A DNA stretch of 64,000 nt from contig NZ_CP152342.1 of assembly GCF_045291395.1 (NCBI RefSeq), positions 2,914,001 through 2,978,000 on the forward strand, written 5' to 3'. The position numbers and the translations under genes were made by a program. Each line of letters begins with the position of its first letter. Position 1 is the first letter of the stretch. Of this stretch, positions 32,814-41,546 are shown piece by piece. This stretch comes from MR-S7 sp000400995. Lineage in GTDB: Bacteria; Pseudomonadota; Gammaproteobacteria; Burkholderiales; Burkholderiaceae_C. The notes below the pieces were generated by a model that was not told where the DNA came from, searched no databases, and was given only the letters and a program-made list of their open reading frames with translations.

Positions 32814-34199
32814 TCAGCGGCCCACCATGTTGCCGGGCACGACCCACTGGTCGAACTGCTCGCCCGTCACGTGCCCCAGCGCCAGCGCGGCCTCGCGCAG
32901 CGTGGTGCCTTCCTTGTGCGCTTTCTTGGCGATGGCGGCGGCCTTGTCGTAGCCGATGTGGGTGTTGAGCGCGGTCACCAGCATCAGCGAGCGGTCCACC
33001 AGTTCGGCGATGCGTTCGCGGTTGGGCTCGATGCCCACGGCGCAGTGGTCGTTGAAGCTCACCATGCCGTCGGCCAGCAGGCGCACGCTCTGCAGGAAGT
33101 TGTGCGCCACCATGGGGCGGAACACGTTCAGCTCGAAGTTGCCCGACATGCCGCCGATGTTGATGGCCACGTCGTTGCCCATGACCTGCGCGGCCAGCAT
33201 GGTCACCGCCTCGCACTGCGTGGGGTTGACCTTGCCGGGCATGATGGACGAGCCGGGCTCGTTCTCGGGGATGCTGATCTCGCCGATGCCGCTGCGCGGG
33301 CCGCTGGCGAGCCAGCGCACGTCGTTGGCGATCTTGTTCATGCTGGCGGCCAGGGTCTTGAGCGCGCCGTGGGCGGCGACGAAGGCATCGCACGCAGCCA
33401 TGACCTCGAACTTGCTCGGCGCGGTGACGAAGGGCAGGCCGGTGCGCTGGGCCAGCTCGGCCGCCACGCCTTCGGCATAGCCCTTGGGCGCATTCAGGCC
33501 GGTGCCCACGGCGGTGCCGCCCAGGGCCAGCTCGCACAGGTGTGGCACCGCGGCGCGCACATGCTTCTCGCCCTGCGCGAGTTGCGCGGCCCAGCCGGAA
33601 ATCTCCTGCCCCAGCGTGAGCGGCGTGGCGTCCTGCAGGTGCGTGCGGCCGATCTTCACGATGCCGTCGAACTCGCGCGCCTTGCCCTCCAGCGTGCCGC
33701 GCAGCTTGGCGATGGCGGGCAGCAGGCGGTGCGTGATCGCTTCCACCGCTGCCACGTGCATGGCGGTGGGAAACACGTCGTTGCTGGACTGGCTGCGGTT
33801 CACGTCGTCGTTGGGGTGCACCAAGCGGGCCTCGCCGCGCGCGCCGCCCAGCAGTTCGCTGGCGCGGTTGGCCAGCACCTCGTTGACGTTCATGTTGGTC
33901 TGCGTGCCCGAGCCGGTCTGCCAGACGACGAGGGGGAATTCGCCATCGTGCTTGCCGTCCACCACCTCTTGCGCGGCGGCGACGATGGCCTGGGTCTTGG
34001 CCTCGTCCTGCAGGCCCAGCGCATGGTTGACGGTGGCCGAGGCCTGCTTGACCAGCGCCAGCGCGCGGATGAGCTCGCGCGGCTGGCGCTCGCCCGAGAT
34101 GTCGAAGTTCTGCAGCGAGCGCTGTGTCTGCGCGCCCCAGAGCTTGTCGGCCGGCACGTCGATGGGGCCGAAGGTGTCGTGTTCGATGCGGATGGTCAT
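32814..34199 (-). CDS. fumC: Fumarate hydratase, class II (iron-independent)
   Basis: A 461-residue enzyme of the fumarase/aspartase superfamily, interconverting fumarate and malate. Hallmarks: TGSGTQTNMNVNEV, the catalytic His region GRTHLQDATPLTLGQE and the signature GSSIMPGKVNPTQCE. It needs no iron-sulfur cluster, and a class I Fe-S fumarase is encoded 2.5 kb away (36727). The pair is the classic arrangement for an iron- or oxidant-dependent switch. A Fur-like box (34313-34342) lies about 115 bp upstream of its start, in the gap shared with the divergent MHYT gene. Confidence 0.96.
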   Translation of the reverse strand: MTIRIEHDTFGPIDVPADKLWGAQTQRSLQNFDISGERQPRELIRALALVKQASATVNHALGLQDEAKTQAIVAAAQEVVDGKHDGEFPLVVWQTGSGTQTNMNVNEVLANRASELLGGARGEARLVHPNDDVNRSQSSNDVFPTAMHVAAVEAITHRLLPAIAKLRGTLEGKAREFDGIVKIGRTHLQDATPLTLGQEISGWAAQLAQGEKHVRAAVPHLCELALGGTAVGTGLNAPKGYAEGVAAELAQRTGLPFVTAPSKFEVMAACDAFVAAHGALKTLAASMNKIANDVRWLASGPRSGIGEISIPENEPGSSIMPGKVNPTQCEAVTMLAAQVMGNDVAINIGGMSGNFELNVFRPMVAHNFLQSVRLLADGMVSFNDHCAVGIEPNRERIAELVDRSLMLVTALNTHIGYDKAAAIAKKAHKEGTTLREAALALGHVTGEQFDQWVVPGNMVGR

Positions 34200-34312
34200 G
34201 GCGAATGCGGAATGCGTTGAAGGGAAAACGGTGGGCGCCCGCCCGCGGCCGTCGCGGAGGCGCGAGCCGCATCATGGATCGGGCGGTTGCGGGGCACAAG
34301 CCTACATCAAAT

Positions 34313-34342
34313 GGAAACCATTCTCATTTGACAATGGTTTTC
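34313..34342. promoter_or_regulatory. Candidate Fur-type operator between fumC and the MHYT gene
   Basis: Inverted repeat GGAAACCATT (34313-34322) / AATGGTTTTC (34333-34342), 9 of 10 positions paired. Read on the minus strand the region contains TGAGAATGGTTTCCA, which agrees with the 7-1-7 Fur motif TGATAATNATTATCA at 10 of 14 positions. It is AT-rich within GC-rich DNA. Regulation by iron is inference. The rest of this 277-bp gap shows no other feature. Confidence 0.45.
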
Positions 34343-34476
34343 ACAAATGAAGGGTTGAGCCGGATCAAGTTGTTTACATACAGATACAGTCATTGCTCCC
34401 GCTGTCTTCGCTTCTCGATCCCTCGCAGCCGGAGCGGCGCCACACGCCCCGCCAAAACCGGTCCGCCCTGTCCTCC

Positions 34477-36654
34477 ATGCCTCTTGCGTCCGCTGTTCCC
34501 ACCGGCTTCCTGACTCCCAGCTACAGCACTTGGGCCGTGACGGCCTCGTTCCTCGTTGCCACGCTGGCCTCGTTCGTCGCCATCAACCTCGCACGCCGCG
34601 TGCGCAGCACGCGCGGTTTCGCCAGCGCGGCCTGGTGGCTCGCCGGCGCGCTGGTGATGGGCACGGGCATCTGGTCCACGCATTTCGTCGGCATGCAGGC
34701 CTTCCAGCTGTCCATCCCGCTCGGCTACCGGGGCGGGCTGACGCTGCTGTCCTGGACCGCGGCGGTGGCCGCCTCGGGCGTGGCGCTGGGGCTGGCGAGC
34801 CACGGCGGCTACCGCCGCGCCCATCTGGCGCTGGGCGCGCTGGCGATGGGCGGCGGCATTGGGACGATGCACTACCTGGGCATGGCCGCCATCGACCTCA
34901 CGCTGGGCATCGTCTGGAATGGCTGGCTCGTGGCGGCCTCACTGGTGGTGGCCGTGGCGGCGTCGGCCGCCGCGCTGTTCATCTTCCAGGCCATGCACCG
35001 TGTGCCGCGCGCCCAGCGCCCGCGCTACCAGGCGGTGGCTGCGCTGGTCATGGGCGCCGCCATCTGCGGCATGCACTACACGGGCATGGCCGCGGCCCAC
35101 TTTCCCGCGGGCGCCGTCTGCCTGAGCGCCAAGGAGCTGGGCGGCCCCGGGCTGACGGCCCTGGTGCTGATGGCCAGCGGCATGCTGCTGGTCAGCACGC
35201 TGTTCACCGCCATCCTCGATGCGCGCCTGCAGCAGACGGCCCTGCACCTCACCCGCTCGCTGCAGGAGAGCAACGCCAAGCTCCAGCACGCCAACGCCGA
35301 GCTGCAGCAGCGCGCCTATGCCGACGCGCTCACCGGCCTGCCCAACCGCCTGCTGTTCGAGGACCGGCTCAACCATGCCCTGCTGCGGCTGGAGCGCGCC
35401 AACCACCACCGCGTGGAGGACCGCCTGGCCGTGCTGTTCATCGACCTGGACGGGTTCAAGCCCGTGAACGACTCCTTCGGCCACGCCGCGGGCGATGTCA
35501 TCCTGGTGGAGGCGGCCGACCGGCTGCGCGCGCAGGCGCGCGAGTGCGACACCATCGCCCGCGTGGGCGGCGACGAGTTCCTGCTGCTGCTCGAGGACAT
35601 CTCCAGCACCGCCGACGCCATCGCCATCGCGCGGCGCGTGCTGGAAACGCTCACGCGCCCCTTCTGCATCGAGGACAAGGACGTGGAGATCAGTTGCTCC
35701 ATCGGCGTGGTGGTGCACCCGGACCACGGCGAGCGCGACAAGCTCGTCGCCCATGCCGACGCCGCCATGTACGCCGCCAAGCGCGCGGGCGGCAACGGCT
35801 ACGTGCTGTTCGAGCCGCACATGGGCAGCGAGGCGGCCGACCAGCTCGGGCTGCAGAGCGACCTGCGCCACGCGCTGGAGCGCGGGCAGCTCGCGCTGCA
35901 CTACCAGCCCAAGATCGACAGCACGCGCGGCTGCATCAGCGGCGTGGAGGCGCTGCTGCGCTGGAACCACCCCACGCGCGGCATGGTGAGCCCCACGGTG
36001 TTCATCGCGCTGGCCGAGCGCTTCGGCCTCATCAACCGGCTGGGCAACTGGGTCATCGACGAGGCCTGCCGCCAGATCGCCGAGTGGCGCGCAAGCGGCG
36101 TGCGCATGCGCGTGGCGATCAACCTGTCCGTGCACCAGCTGCGCGAAAGCGGCCTGGCCGAGCGCATCGCCGCGGCGCTGCGGCGCCACGCGGTGGAGCC
36201 CGACCAACTGCTGTGCGAGATCACCGAGTCCGTGGCCATGGAGGACATCCAGGCCACCCAGCACACGTTCGACGAGCTGGCGCGCATCGGCGTCTTCCTG
36301 TCCATCGACGACTTCGGCACCGGCTACTCCAGCCTCAACTACCTGCGCCAGTTGCCCGCGCGGCAGCTCAAGATCGACCGCAGCTTCGTCTGCGACATCG
36401 AGCACAAGCAGGACGCGCGCGCCGTGGTCGACGCCGTCGTGCGGCTGGCCCACGCCCTGGGCCTGCGCGTGGTGGCCGAAGGCGTGGAAACCGTGGGCCA
36501 GCACAACATCCTGATGGCCATGGGCTGCGACGAGCTGCAGGGCTTCTTCTACGCCCACCCGCTGCCCGCCGACACGCTGCTCGAGTGGACGCGCGGCAAT
36601 GCGCCCGACGGCACCGTCACCGGCGACTTCGCGCCCTCGCTGATGGGCGAGTGA
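34477..36654 (+). CDS. MHYT-GGDEF-EAL cyclic-di-GMP signalling protein
   Basis: A 725-residue membrane protein. Seven predicted N-terminal helices contain the three MHYT-type motifs (STHFVGM, TMHYLGM, GMHYTGM), thought to bind a metal that senses a diatomic gas. A coiled linker leads to a GGDEF domain with an intact active site (GGDEF at residues 364-368). An EAL domain follows (EAL at 491-493; also DDFGTGYSSL and the final GFFYAHPLP). Both catalytic sites look competent, so it could make or degrade c-di-GMP. It resembles the MucR/YkoW type. The ATG at 34477 is preferred to an upstream TTG. It is divergent from fumC. Confidence 0.93.
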   Translation: MPLASAVPTGFLTPSYSTWAVTASFLVATLASFVAINLARRVRSTRGFASAAWWLAGALVMGTGIWSTHFVGMQAFQLSIPLGYRGGLTLLSWTAAVAASGVALGLASHGGYRRAHLALGALAMGGGIGTMHYLGMAAIDLTLGIVWNGWLVAASLVVAVAASAAALFIFQAMHRVPRAQRPRYQAVAALVMGAAICGMHYTGMAAAHFPAGAVCLSAKELGGPGLTALVLMASGMLLVSTLFTAILDARLQQTALHLTRSLQESNAKLQHANAELQQRAYADALTGLPNRLLFEDRLNHALLRLERANHHRVEDRLAVLFIDLDGFKPVNDSFGHAAGDVILVEAADRLRAQARECDTIARVGGDEFLLLLEDISSTADAIAIARRVLETLTRPFCIEDKDVEISCSIGVVVHPDHGERDKLVAHADAAMYAAKRAGGNGYVLFEPHMGSEAADQLGLQSDLRHALERGQLALHYQPKIDSTRGCISGVEALLRWNHPTRGMVSPTVFIALAERFGLINRLGNWVIDEACRQIAEWRASGVRMRVAINLSVHQLRESGLAERIAAALRRHAVEPDQLLCEITESVAMEDIQATQHTFDELARIGVFLSIDDFGTGYSSLNYLRQLPARQLKIDRSFVCDIEHKQDARAVVDAVVRLAHALGLRVVAEGVETVGQHNILMAMGCDELQGFFYAHPLPADTLLEWTRGNAPDGTVTGDFAPSLMGE

Positions 36655-36726
36655 GCCTGCCAGGGCTCGCGCGGGACCAAGGGCGATAATCCCAGGGTTC
36701 CGTTCCATAGCAACTACGACCCCACC

Positions 36727-38286
36727 ATGAGCACCACCATCCGGTACCACGACCTCGTGGAATCCATTGCCGCGTCCCTGCAGTACATCAGCTACTACCA
36801 CCCCGCCGACTACATCCAGCACCTGGCCCGCGCCTACGAGCGCGAGCAGAGCCCGGCGGCCAAGGACGCGATGGCGCAGATCCTCACCAACAGCAAGATG
36901 AGCGCCACGGGCCACCGCCCTATCTGCCAGGACACCGGCATCGTCAACGTGTTCCTGAAGGTGGGCATGGACGTGCGCTGGGAAGGCTTTCCCACCGGCC
37001 TGGGCCTGGAAGACGCCATCAACGAAGGCGTGCGCCGCGGCTACAACCACCCGGACAACACGCTGCGCGCCTCGGTCGTCGCCGACCCGCAGTTCGCCCG
37101 CAAGAACACCAAGGACAACACCCCCGCCGTCATCAGCGTGCAGATCGTGCCCGGCAGCGTGGTGGACGTGACCGTGGCCGCCAAGGGCGGCGGCAGCGAG
37201 AACAAGTCCAAGATGGTCATGATGAACCCCAGCGACAACCTGGTGGACTGGGTGCTCAAGACCGTGCCCACCATGGGCGCGGGCTGGTGCCCGCCCGGCA
37301 TGCTGGGCATCGGCATCGGCGGCACGGCGGAGAAGGCCGTGCTGCTGGCCAAGGAAAGCCTGATGGAAGACCTGGACATGTACGAGCTGCAGGCCAAGGC
37401 CGCGCGCGGCGAGAAGCTGGACCAGGTGGAAGAGCTGCGCCTGGAGCTGTACGAGAAGGTCAACGCGCTGGGCATCGGCGCGCAAGGCCTGGGCGGCCTG
37501 GCGACCGTGCTGGACATCAAGATCAAGATGTACCCCACGCACGCCGCCAGCAAGCCCGTGGCCATGATCCCCAACTGCGCCGCCACGCGCCACGCGCATT
37601 TCGTGCTGGACGGCAGCGGCCCCGTGTACCTCGAAGCGCCCAGCCTCGACCTGTGGCCCAAGATCGACTGGGAGCCCGACTACAACAAGTCCAAGCGCGT
37701 CGACCTCAACACCCTCACCAAGGAAGAAGTCGCGAGCTGGAAGCCCGGCGACACCCTGCTCCTGAACGGCAAGATGCTCACCGGCCGCGACGCCGCGCAC
37801 AAGCGCATCCAGGACATGCTGGCCAAGGGCGAGAAGCTGCCCGTGGACTTCACCAACCGCGTCATCTACTACGTGGGCCCCGTGGACCCCGTGGGCGACG
37901 AGGCCGTGGGCCCCGCCGGCCCCACCACCGCCACGCGCATGGACAAGTTCACCGACATGATGCTCGAGCAGACCGGCCTCATCGCCATGATCGGCAAGGC
38001 CGAGCGCGGCCCCGTGGCCATCGAGAGCATCAAGAACCACAAGAGCGCCTACCTCATGGCCGTGGGCGGCGCCGCCTACCTGGTCAGCAAGGCCATCAAG
38101 CAGGCGAAAGTGGTCGGCTTCGAGGACCTGGGCATGGAAGCCATCTACGAGTTCGACGTGGTGGACATGCCCGTCACCGTGGCCGTGGACGCGGGCGGCA
38201 CCAGCGCCCACATCACGGGCCCAGCGGAATGGAGCAAGCGCATCGCCAGCGGGGAGTTCAAGGGCATCGAGCTGGCGACGGCGTAA
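36727..38286 (+). CDS. Fumarate hydratase, class I ([4Fe-4S])
   Basis: A 519-residue single-chain class I fumarase. The cluster cysteines are visible with family spacing: C67 in ICQDTG, C188 in GWCPPG, C284 in NCAATRH. The N-terminal alpha-type half is followed by the beta-type half (GDTLLLNGKMLTGRDAAHKR; YVGPVDPVGDEAVGPAGPTT). It is sensitive to iron limitation and superoxide, complementing the iron-free FumC next door. Its upstream gap is short (72 bp) after the c-di-GMP gene, so partial co-transcription is possible. A strong terminator follows. Confidence 0.95.
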   Translation: MSTTIRYHDLVESIAASLQYISYYHPADYIQHLARAYEREQSPAAKDAMAQILTNSKMSATGHRPICQDTGIVNVFLKVGMDVRWEGFPTGLGLEDAINEGVRRGYNHPDNTLRASVVADPQFARKNTKDNTPAVISVQIVPGSVVDVTVAAKGGGSENKSKMVMMNPSDNLVDWVLKTVPTMGAGWCPPGMLGIGIGGTAEKAVLLAKESLMEDLDMYELQAKAARGEKLDQVEELRLELYEKVNALGIGAQGLGGLATVLDIKIKMYPTHAASKPVAMIPNCAATRHAHFVLDGSGPVYLEAPSLDLWPKIDWEPDYNKSKRVDLNTLTKEEVASWKPGDTLLLNGKMLTGRDAAHKRIQDMLAKGEKLPVDFTNRVIYYVGPVDPVGDEAVGPAGPTTATRMDKFTDMMLEQTGLIAMIGKAERGPVAIESIKNHKSAYLMAVGGAAYLVSKAIKQAKVVGFEDLGMEAIYEFDVVDMPVTVAVDAGGTSAHITGPAEWSKRIASGEFKGIELATA

Positions 38287-38305
38287 GCCCTCGCCGCCCC
38301 TGATG

Positions 38306-38335
38306 GAAAACCGCCTTCGGGCGGTTTTCTCTTTC
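38306..38335 (+). terminator. Intrinsic terminator of class I fumarase
   Basis: Stem GAAAACCGCC (38306-38315), tetraloop TTCG, GGCGGTTTTC (38320-38329), then TCTTT. Confidence 0.9.
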
Positions 38336-38398
38336 ATGGAACCGCGGCGCCGGCGGCGGGCCTATATTCCATGCTCTTCGCACCACGAGAGGCTCAGG

Positions 38399-38734
38399 AT
38401 GTCAGCAGGAGACTGGAAGGATTTGTACCAGGCCGCGGTAGATGGCGACCTCGCGCTCGTGCAGCACCACATCAGCGAAGGCGTCGACCCGAACTACCAG
38501 CATCCCGAGATTCTCCGCACCCCACTCGTTGCCAGCCTGGTCGAGGGCCATCTGGAAGTGGCGCGCTACCTGCTCGCCCACGGTGCGGATCCCAGCCTCG
38601 TGTCGGAACTGGACAACCTCGCCCCCCTCCAGGCGGCCAGGCAGCATGGCCGCCATGAGTTCGTCGCGCTATTGCGCGGCCTTGGCGCGCAAGAGCGTCG
38701 CCAGCCATTCTGGTGGCGCTGGCTTCCCGTTTGA
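38399..38734 (+). CDS. Small ankyrin-repeat protein
   Basis: A 111-residue protein with about three ankyrin repeats: DLYQAAVDGDLALVQHHISE, then RTPLVASLVEGHLEVARYLLAHGADPS, then APLQAARQHGRHEFVALLRG. No signal peptide; it probably mediates a protein contact in the cytoplasm, partner unknown. The ATG at 38399 is chosen because the repeats begin at once; upstream in-frame codons read low-complexity sequence after the terminator. The C-terminus is basic and Trp-rich (RRQPFWWRWLPV). Confidence 0.82.
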   Translation: MSAGDWKDLYQAAVDGDLALVQHHISEGVDPNYQHPEILRTPLVASLVEGHLEVARYLLAHGADPSLVSELDNLAPLQAARQHGRHEFVALLRGLGAQERRQPFWWRWLPV

Positions 38735-38779
38735 CCTGACGGCAAGGCCACGGATTTTGATTTTTCACCCCAGCAAACC

Positions 38780-39664
38780 ATGCCTTCTTCCCCCGCAACC
38801 CGGCCCGTTGGCGTTTTCGACAGCGGCGTCGGTGGCCTGAGCGTGCTGCAGGCCCTGCGCCACGAGCTGCCGCACGAGCATTTCGTCTACCTGGCCGACA
38901 GCGGCAACGCGCCCTACGGCGAGCGGGGCGATGCCTTCGTGCAGCGCCGCACGCTGGCGATTGCCGATTTCCTGCACCGCCAGCACGGCATCAAGGCGCT
39001 GGTGGTGGCATGCAACACGGCGACGGCAGCGGCGGTGGAGCCGCTGCGCGCGGCCATGCCGCAGTTGCCCACCATCGGCGTGGAACCTGCCCTCAAGCCC
39101 GCCGCGCGCGGCAGCCAGACGCACCACGTGGGCGTGCTGGGCACGCGCGGCACGGTGACCAGCACGCGGTTCGAGCGGCTGCGGCGCGAACACGAGGACG
39201 GCACGCGCTTTTCCGTGCAGGCCTGCGACGGGCTGGCCCATGCCATCGAGCAGAGCACCGAGGAGCCGCTGCCGGCCGCCGCATCCACTACAAAAATAGG
39301 AGCGCTTTGCGCTCGCTATACGGGCGCCCTGGGCACTTTTGGCTTGAAAACGGGCGAGATCGACACGCTGGTGCTGGGCTGTACCCACTACGTGTTCGCC
39401 AAGGAGGCGCTACGCGCGCTGGTGGGTCCGGACGTGCAGATCGTCGACACCGGAGCCGCCGTGGCGCGGCAGACACGGCGCATCCTGGCGCAGGCGGGCG
39501 CACTGGCACCCGAATCGGATGCGGGCGACACGCCCGTCGCGCCGGGCCGCGTGGCGCTCTATACCACCGGGCAACTGGCCGCGCTGCAGGCGGCGGCGCA
39601 GCGCTGGCTGGGTTTGCCCGCGCAGTGCTGCGCGGCCCTGCCGCCCGGGGGCACACCCATATAA
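38780..39664 (+). CDS. murI: Glutamate racemase carrying an in-frame repeat insertion
   Basis: It makes D-glutamate for peptidoglycan. The two catalytic cysteines are C78 (VVACNTAT) and C201 (LGCTHYVF). The substrate motif FDSGVGGLSVL and ADSGNAPYG are also present. At 294 residues it is somewhat longer than typical because a palindromic repeat (39289-39350) adds about 20 residues (STTKIGALCARYTGALGTFG) between EPLPAAA and KTGEIDTLVLGC. That is a surface loop before the second catalytic cysteine. As the gene is normally essential, the insertion is presumably tolerated. It is separate from the ankyrin gene by 45 bp. Confidence 0.93.
   Translation: MPSSPATRPVGVFDSGVGGLSVLQALRHELPHEHFVYLADSGNAPYGERGDAFVQRRTLAIADFLHRQHGIKALVVACNTATAAAVEPLRAAMPQLPTIGVEPALKPAARGSQTHHVGVLGTRGTVTSTRFERLRREHEDGTRFSVQACDGLAHAIEQSTEEPLPAAASTTKIGALCARYTGALGTFGLKTGEIDTLVLGCTHYVFAKEALRALVGPDVQIVDTGAAVARQTRRILAQAGALAPESDAGDTPVAPGRVALYTTGQLAALQAAAQRWLGLPAQCCAALPPGGTPI
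39289..39350. repeat. Palindromic repeat inside murI, copy 10
   Basis: CAAAAATAGGAGCGCTTTGC, GCTATACGGGCGCCCTGGGC and ACTTTTGGCTTGAAAA show the A/T-rich flanks and AGCGCTT core of the family in degenerate form, within an intact reading frame. The identity with the family is less exact than for intergenic copies. Confidence 0.55.
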
Positions 39665-39729
39665 CCTATCGTTATCAAGTTTACCGGAGAATATGCATCC
39701 GACCTTTCTCCGACCGAACAGCCAACGCC

Positions 39730-40662
39730 ATGGGCATCAGCCAGTACATCAAGGAAATCGGCCGCGGCGCGCGCGGCGCCAAGGCGCTGGACCGCGCGCA
39801 GGCGGCGGACCTGTTCGGCCAGGTGCTCGACGGACGGGTGACGGACCTGGAGGTCGGCGCCTTCTGCGTCGCCATGCGCATCAAGGGCGAGACGCCTGAC
39901 GAGATGTGCGGCTTCCTCGACGCGACCCACGCGCGCGTGGCCGCCGTGCCTGCAGGCCCCGCCGGCAGCCCGCCCCTGGTGGTGCTGCCCAGCTACAACG
40001 GGGCGCGCAAGCTGCCTGTGCTCACGCCGCTGCTGGCGCTGCTGCTGGCGCGCGAGGGCCTGCCCGTGCTGTTGCACGGCATGCGCACCGAGGCGCGCCG
40101 CGTTCTGGCATCAGATGTGCTCGAAGCGCTGGGTACACCAGCGCTGGCAGCTCCCCAAACGATAGCGCCCGGTACCGTGGCGCACCTACGCACCGAAACA
40201 CTGCACCCCGGCCTGGCACGCCTGCTTTCGGTGCGCGAGGTGGTGGGCCTGCGCAACCCGGCCCACAGCGTGGTGAAGCTGCTGGCCCCATGCGCCGGCC
40301 CGGCGCTGGTGGTGACGAGCTACACGCACCCCGAGTATTTCGACCTGCTGTGCGCCACCTTCGCCGCCCGGGGCATGCACGCGCTGCTCTCGCGCGGGCT
40401 GGAGGGCGAGGCCGCGGCCGACCCGCGCCGCGCGCCGCGCTACGACGCCTTCGTCTGCGGCGCGCACCAAGTGCTGGAGGAGCAGCGCCCCGGCACCGCC
40501 GACGAGGTGCCGGGCCTGCCCACGGACATCGGCGTGGACGCCACCGCCGCCTACACGCGCCGCGTGCTGGCGGGCGAGGCTCCCGTGCCGCAAGCCCTGC
40601 AGCGGCAGGTGGAACATATCTTGCGTTTGAGCCGTCAGATCACTGAGGAGCCCAATCCATGA
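39730..40662 (+). CDS. ybiB: YbiB family protein (TrpD2-like, glycosyltransferase family 3 fold)
   Basis: A 310-residue protein with the N-terminal helical domain of anthranilate phosphoribosyltransferase (AADLFGQVLDGRVTDLEVGA, FCVAMRIKGETPDEM). A GT3-like alpha/beta domain follows (PLLALLLAREGLPVLLHG; REVVGLRNPAHSVVKLL). The catalytic phosphoribosyl signatures of TrpD are missing, as in YbiB/TrpD2, where nucleic-acid binding rather than catalysis has been described. It ends in an ATGA overlap with cobA, a conserved-looking pair in this group. An indistinct repeat-like stretch lies near 40110-40175. Confidence 0.85.
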   Translation: MGISQYIKEIGRGARGAKALDRAQAADLFGQVLDGRVTDLEVGAFCVAMRIKGETPDEMCGFLDATHARVAAVPAGPAGSPPLVVLPSYNGARKLPVLTPLLALLLAREGLPVLLHGMRTEARRVLASDVLEALGTPALAAPQTIAPGTVAHLRTETLHPGLARLLSVREVVGLRNPAHSVVKLLAPCAGPALVVTSYTHPEYFDLLCATFAARGMHALLSRGLEGEAAADPRRAPRYDAFVCGAHQVLEEQRPGTADEVPGLPTDIGVDATAAYTRRVLAGEAPVPQALQRQVEHILRLSRQITEEPNP

Positions 40663-41453
40663 GCCACACTGCTGCCTCCCGCCACATTGGCACCTGCACC
40701 CTGGTCGGAGCCGGCCCGGGCGACCCTGAACTGCTCACCGTGAAGGCGGTCAAGGCCATCCAGGCCGCCACGGTGCTGCTGGTGGACGACCTGGTGAGCG
40801 ACGCCATCGTGGCGCTGGCGCCTGCCACGGCGCGCGTGGTGCACGTGGGCAAGCGCGGCGGCTGCAAGAGCACGCCGCAGGCCTTTATCGAGAAGCTCAT
40901 GGTCATGGCCGTGCGCGAGGGCGAGCACGTGGTGCGCCTCAAGGGCGGCGACCCGTTCATCTTCGGGCGCGGCGGCGAGGAGGTGGAGCACCTGCGCGCG
41001 GCCGGCATCGAGGCGCGGGTGGTCAACGGCATCACCGCCGGCCTGGCGGGCATGACGCTGCTGGGCGCGCCGCTCACGCACCGTGCGCATGCCCAGGGCG
41101 TGGTGTTCGTCACCGGCCACCAGCAGCCCGGCGGCGGCGCCACCGACTGGCCCCTGCTGGCGGCCACGGCGCGCGATGCGCACCTCACCCTGGTGATCTA
41201 CATGGGCATGTCCCACTGCGCGCACATCCAGCACGGCCTGCTGGCCGCCCTGCCCGCACACACCCCGGCCGTGGTGATCCAGCACGTCAGCCTGCCCACG
41301 CAGCGCCACGCGCGGACCACGCTGGGCCAGTTCCACGCCACCGTGGAGCGCGAAGGCCTGGGCAGCCCGTCGGTGATCGTCGTGGGCGACGTGGTGCGCG
41401 GCGTGGCGGCACTGGAACAGGCCGATGCGCCGGCCCGCGCGGCTGGCGCCTGA
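40659..41453 (+). CDS. cobA: Uroporphyrinogen-III C-methyltransferase
   Basis: A 264-residue SUMT that methylates uroporphyrinogen III at C2 and C7 to precorrin-2, toward sirohaem or cobalamin. Conserved blocks: LVGAGPGDPELLTVKA, VRLKGGDPFIFGRGGEE, VVNGITAG, VTGH and the final VIVVGDVV. There is no CysG dehydrogenase domain, so only the methyltransferase step is done here. Translationally coupled to ybiB. Sirohaem would serve assimilatory nitrite or sulfite reductase encoded elsewhere. Confidence 0.94.
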   Translation: MSHTAASRHIGTCTLVGAGPGDPELLTVKAVKAIQAATVLLVDDLVSDAIVALAPATARVVHVGKRGGCKSTPQAFIEKLMVMAVREGEHVVRLKGGDPFIFGRGGEEVEHLRAAGIEARVVNGITAGLAGMTLLGAPLTHRAHAQGVVFVTGHQQPGGGATDWPLLAATARDAHLTLVIYMGMSHCAHIQHGLLAALPAHTPAVVIQHVSLPTQRHARTTLGQFHATVEREGLGSPSVIVVGDVVRGVAALEQADAPARAAGA

Positions 41454-41500
41454 GCCGCAGCCTTTTTCCCCTCCAGCACCCTCCCGCTTGCGGGGCACCA

Positions 41501-41544
41501 AGGAATGAACTAGAGTTCACCGCAGTGAACCTCTATTCATTCCT
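41501..41544. promoter_or_regulatory. Candidate TetR operator
   Basis: A 44-bp imperfect palindrome immediately before the TetR gene. AGGAATGAA-CTAGA-GTTCAC (41501-41520) mirrors GTGAACCTCTATTCATTCCT (41525-41544) at 15 of 20 positions. The inner half also contains TGAAC-TAGA-GTTCA (41506-41519), a perfect small dyad. Autoregulation of the TetR/acyl-CoA dehydrogenase operon is inferred. The palindrome would overlap the promoter and ribosome-binding region. Confidence 0.65.
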
Positions 41545-41546
41545 TC

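Noticed and set aside
34939..38337. An open frame of more than 1,100 codons on the minus strand, antisense to the c-di-GMP and fumarase genes
   Set aside because: It is rich in Ala, Gly, His, Val and Arg with no domains, and exists because high G+C removes stop codons opposite real genes.
40107..40182. A further copy of the palindromic repeat inside ybiB
   Set aside because: Only short GAAGCGCTGG and AGCGCTGGCAGCT matches; the flanks do not fit well enough to call it.
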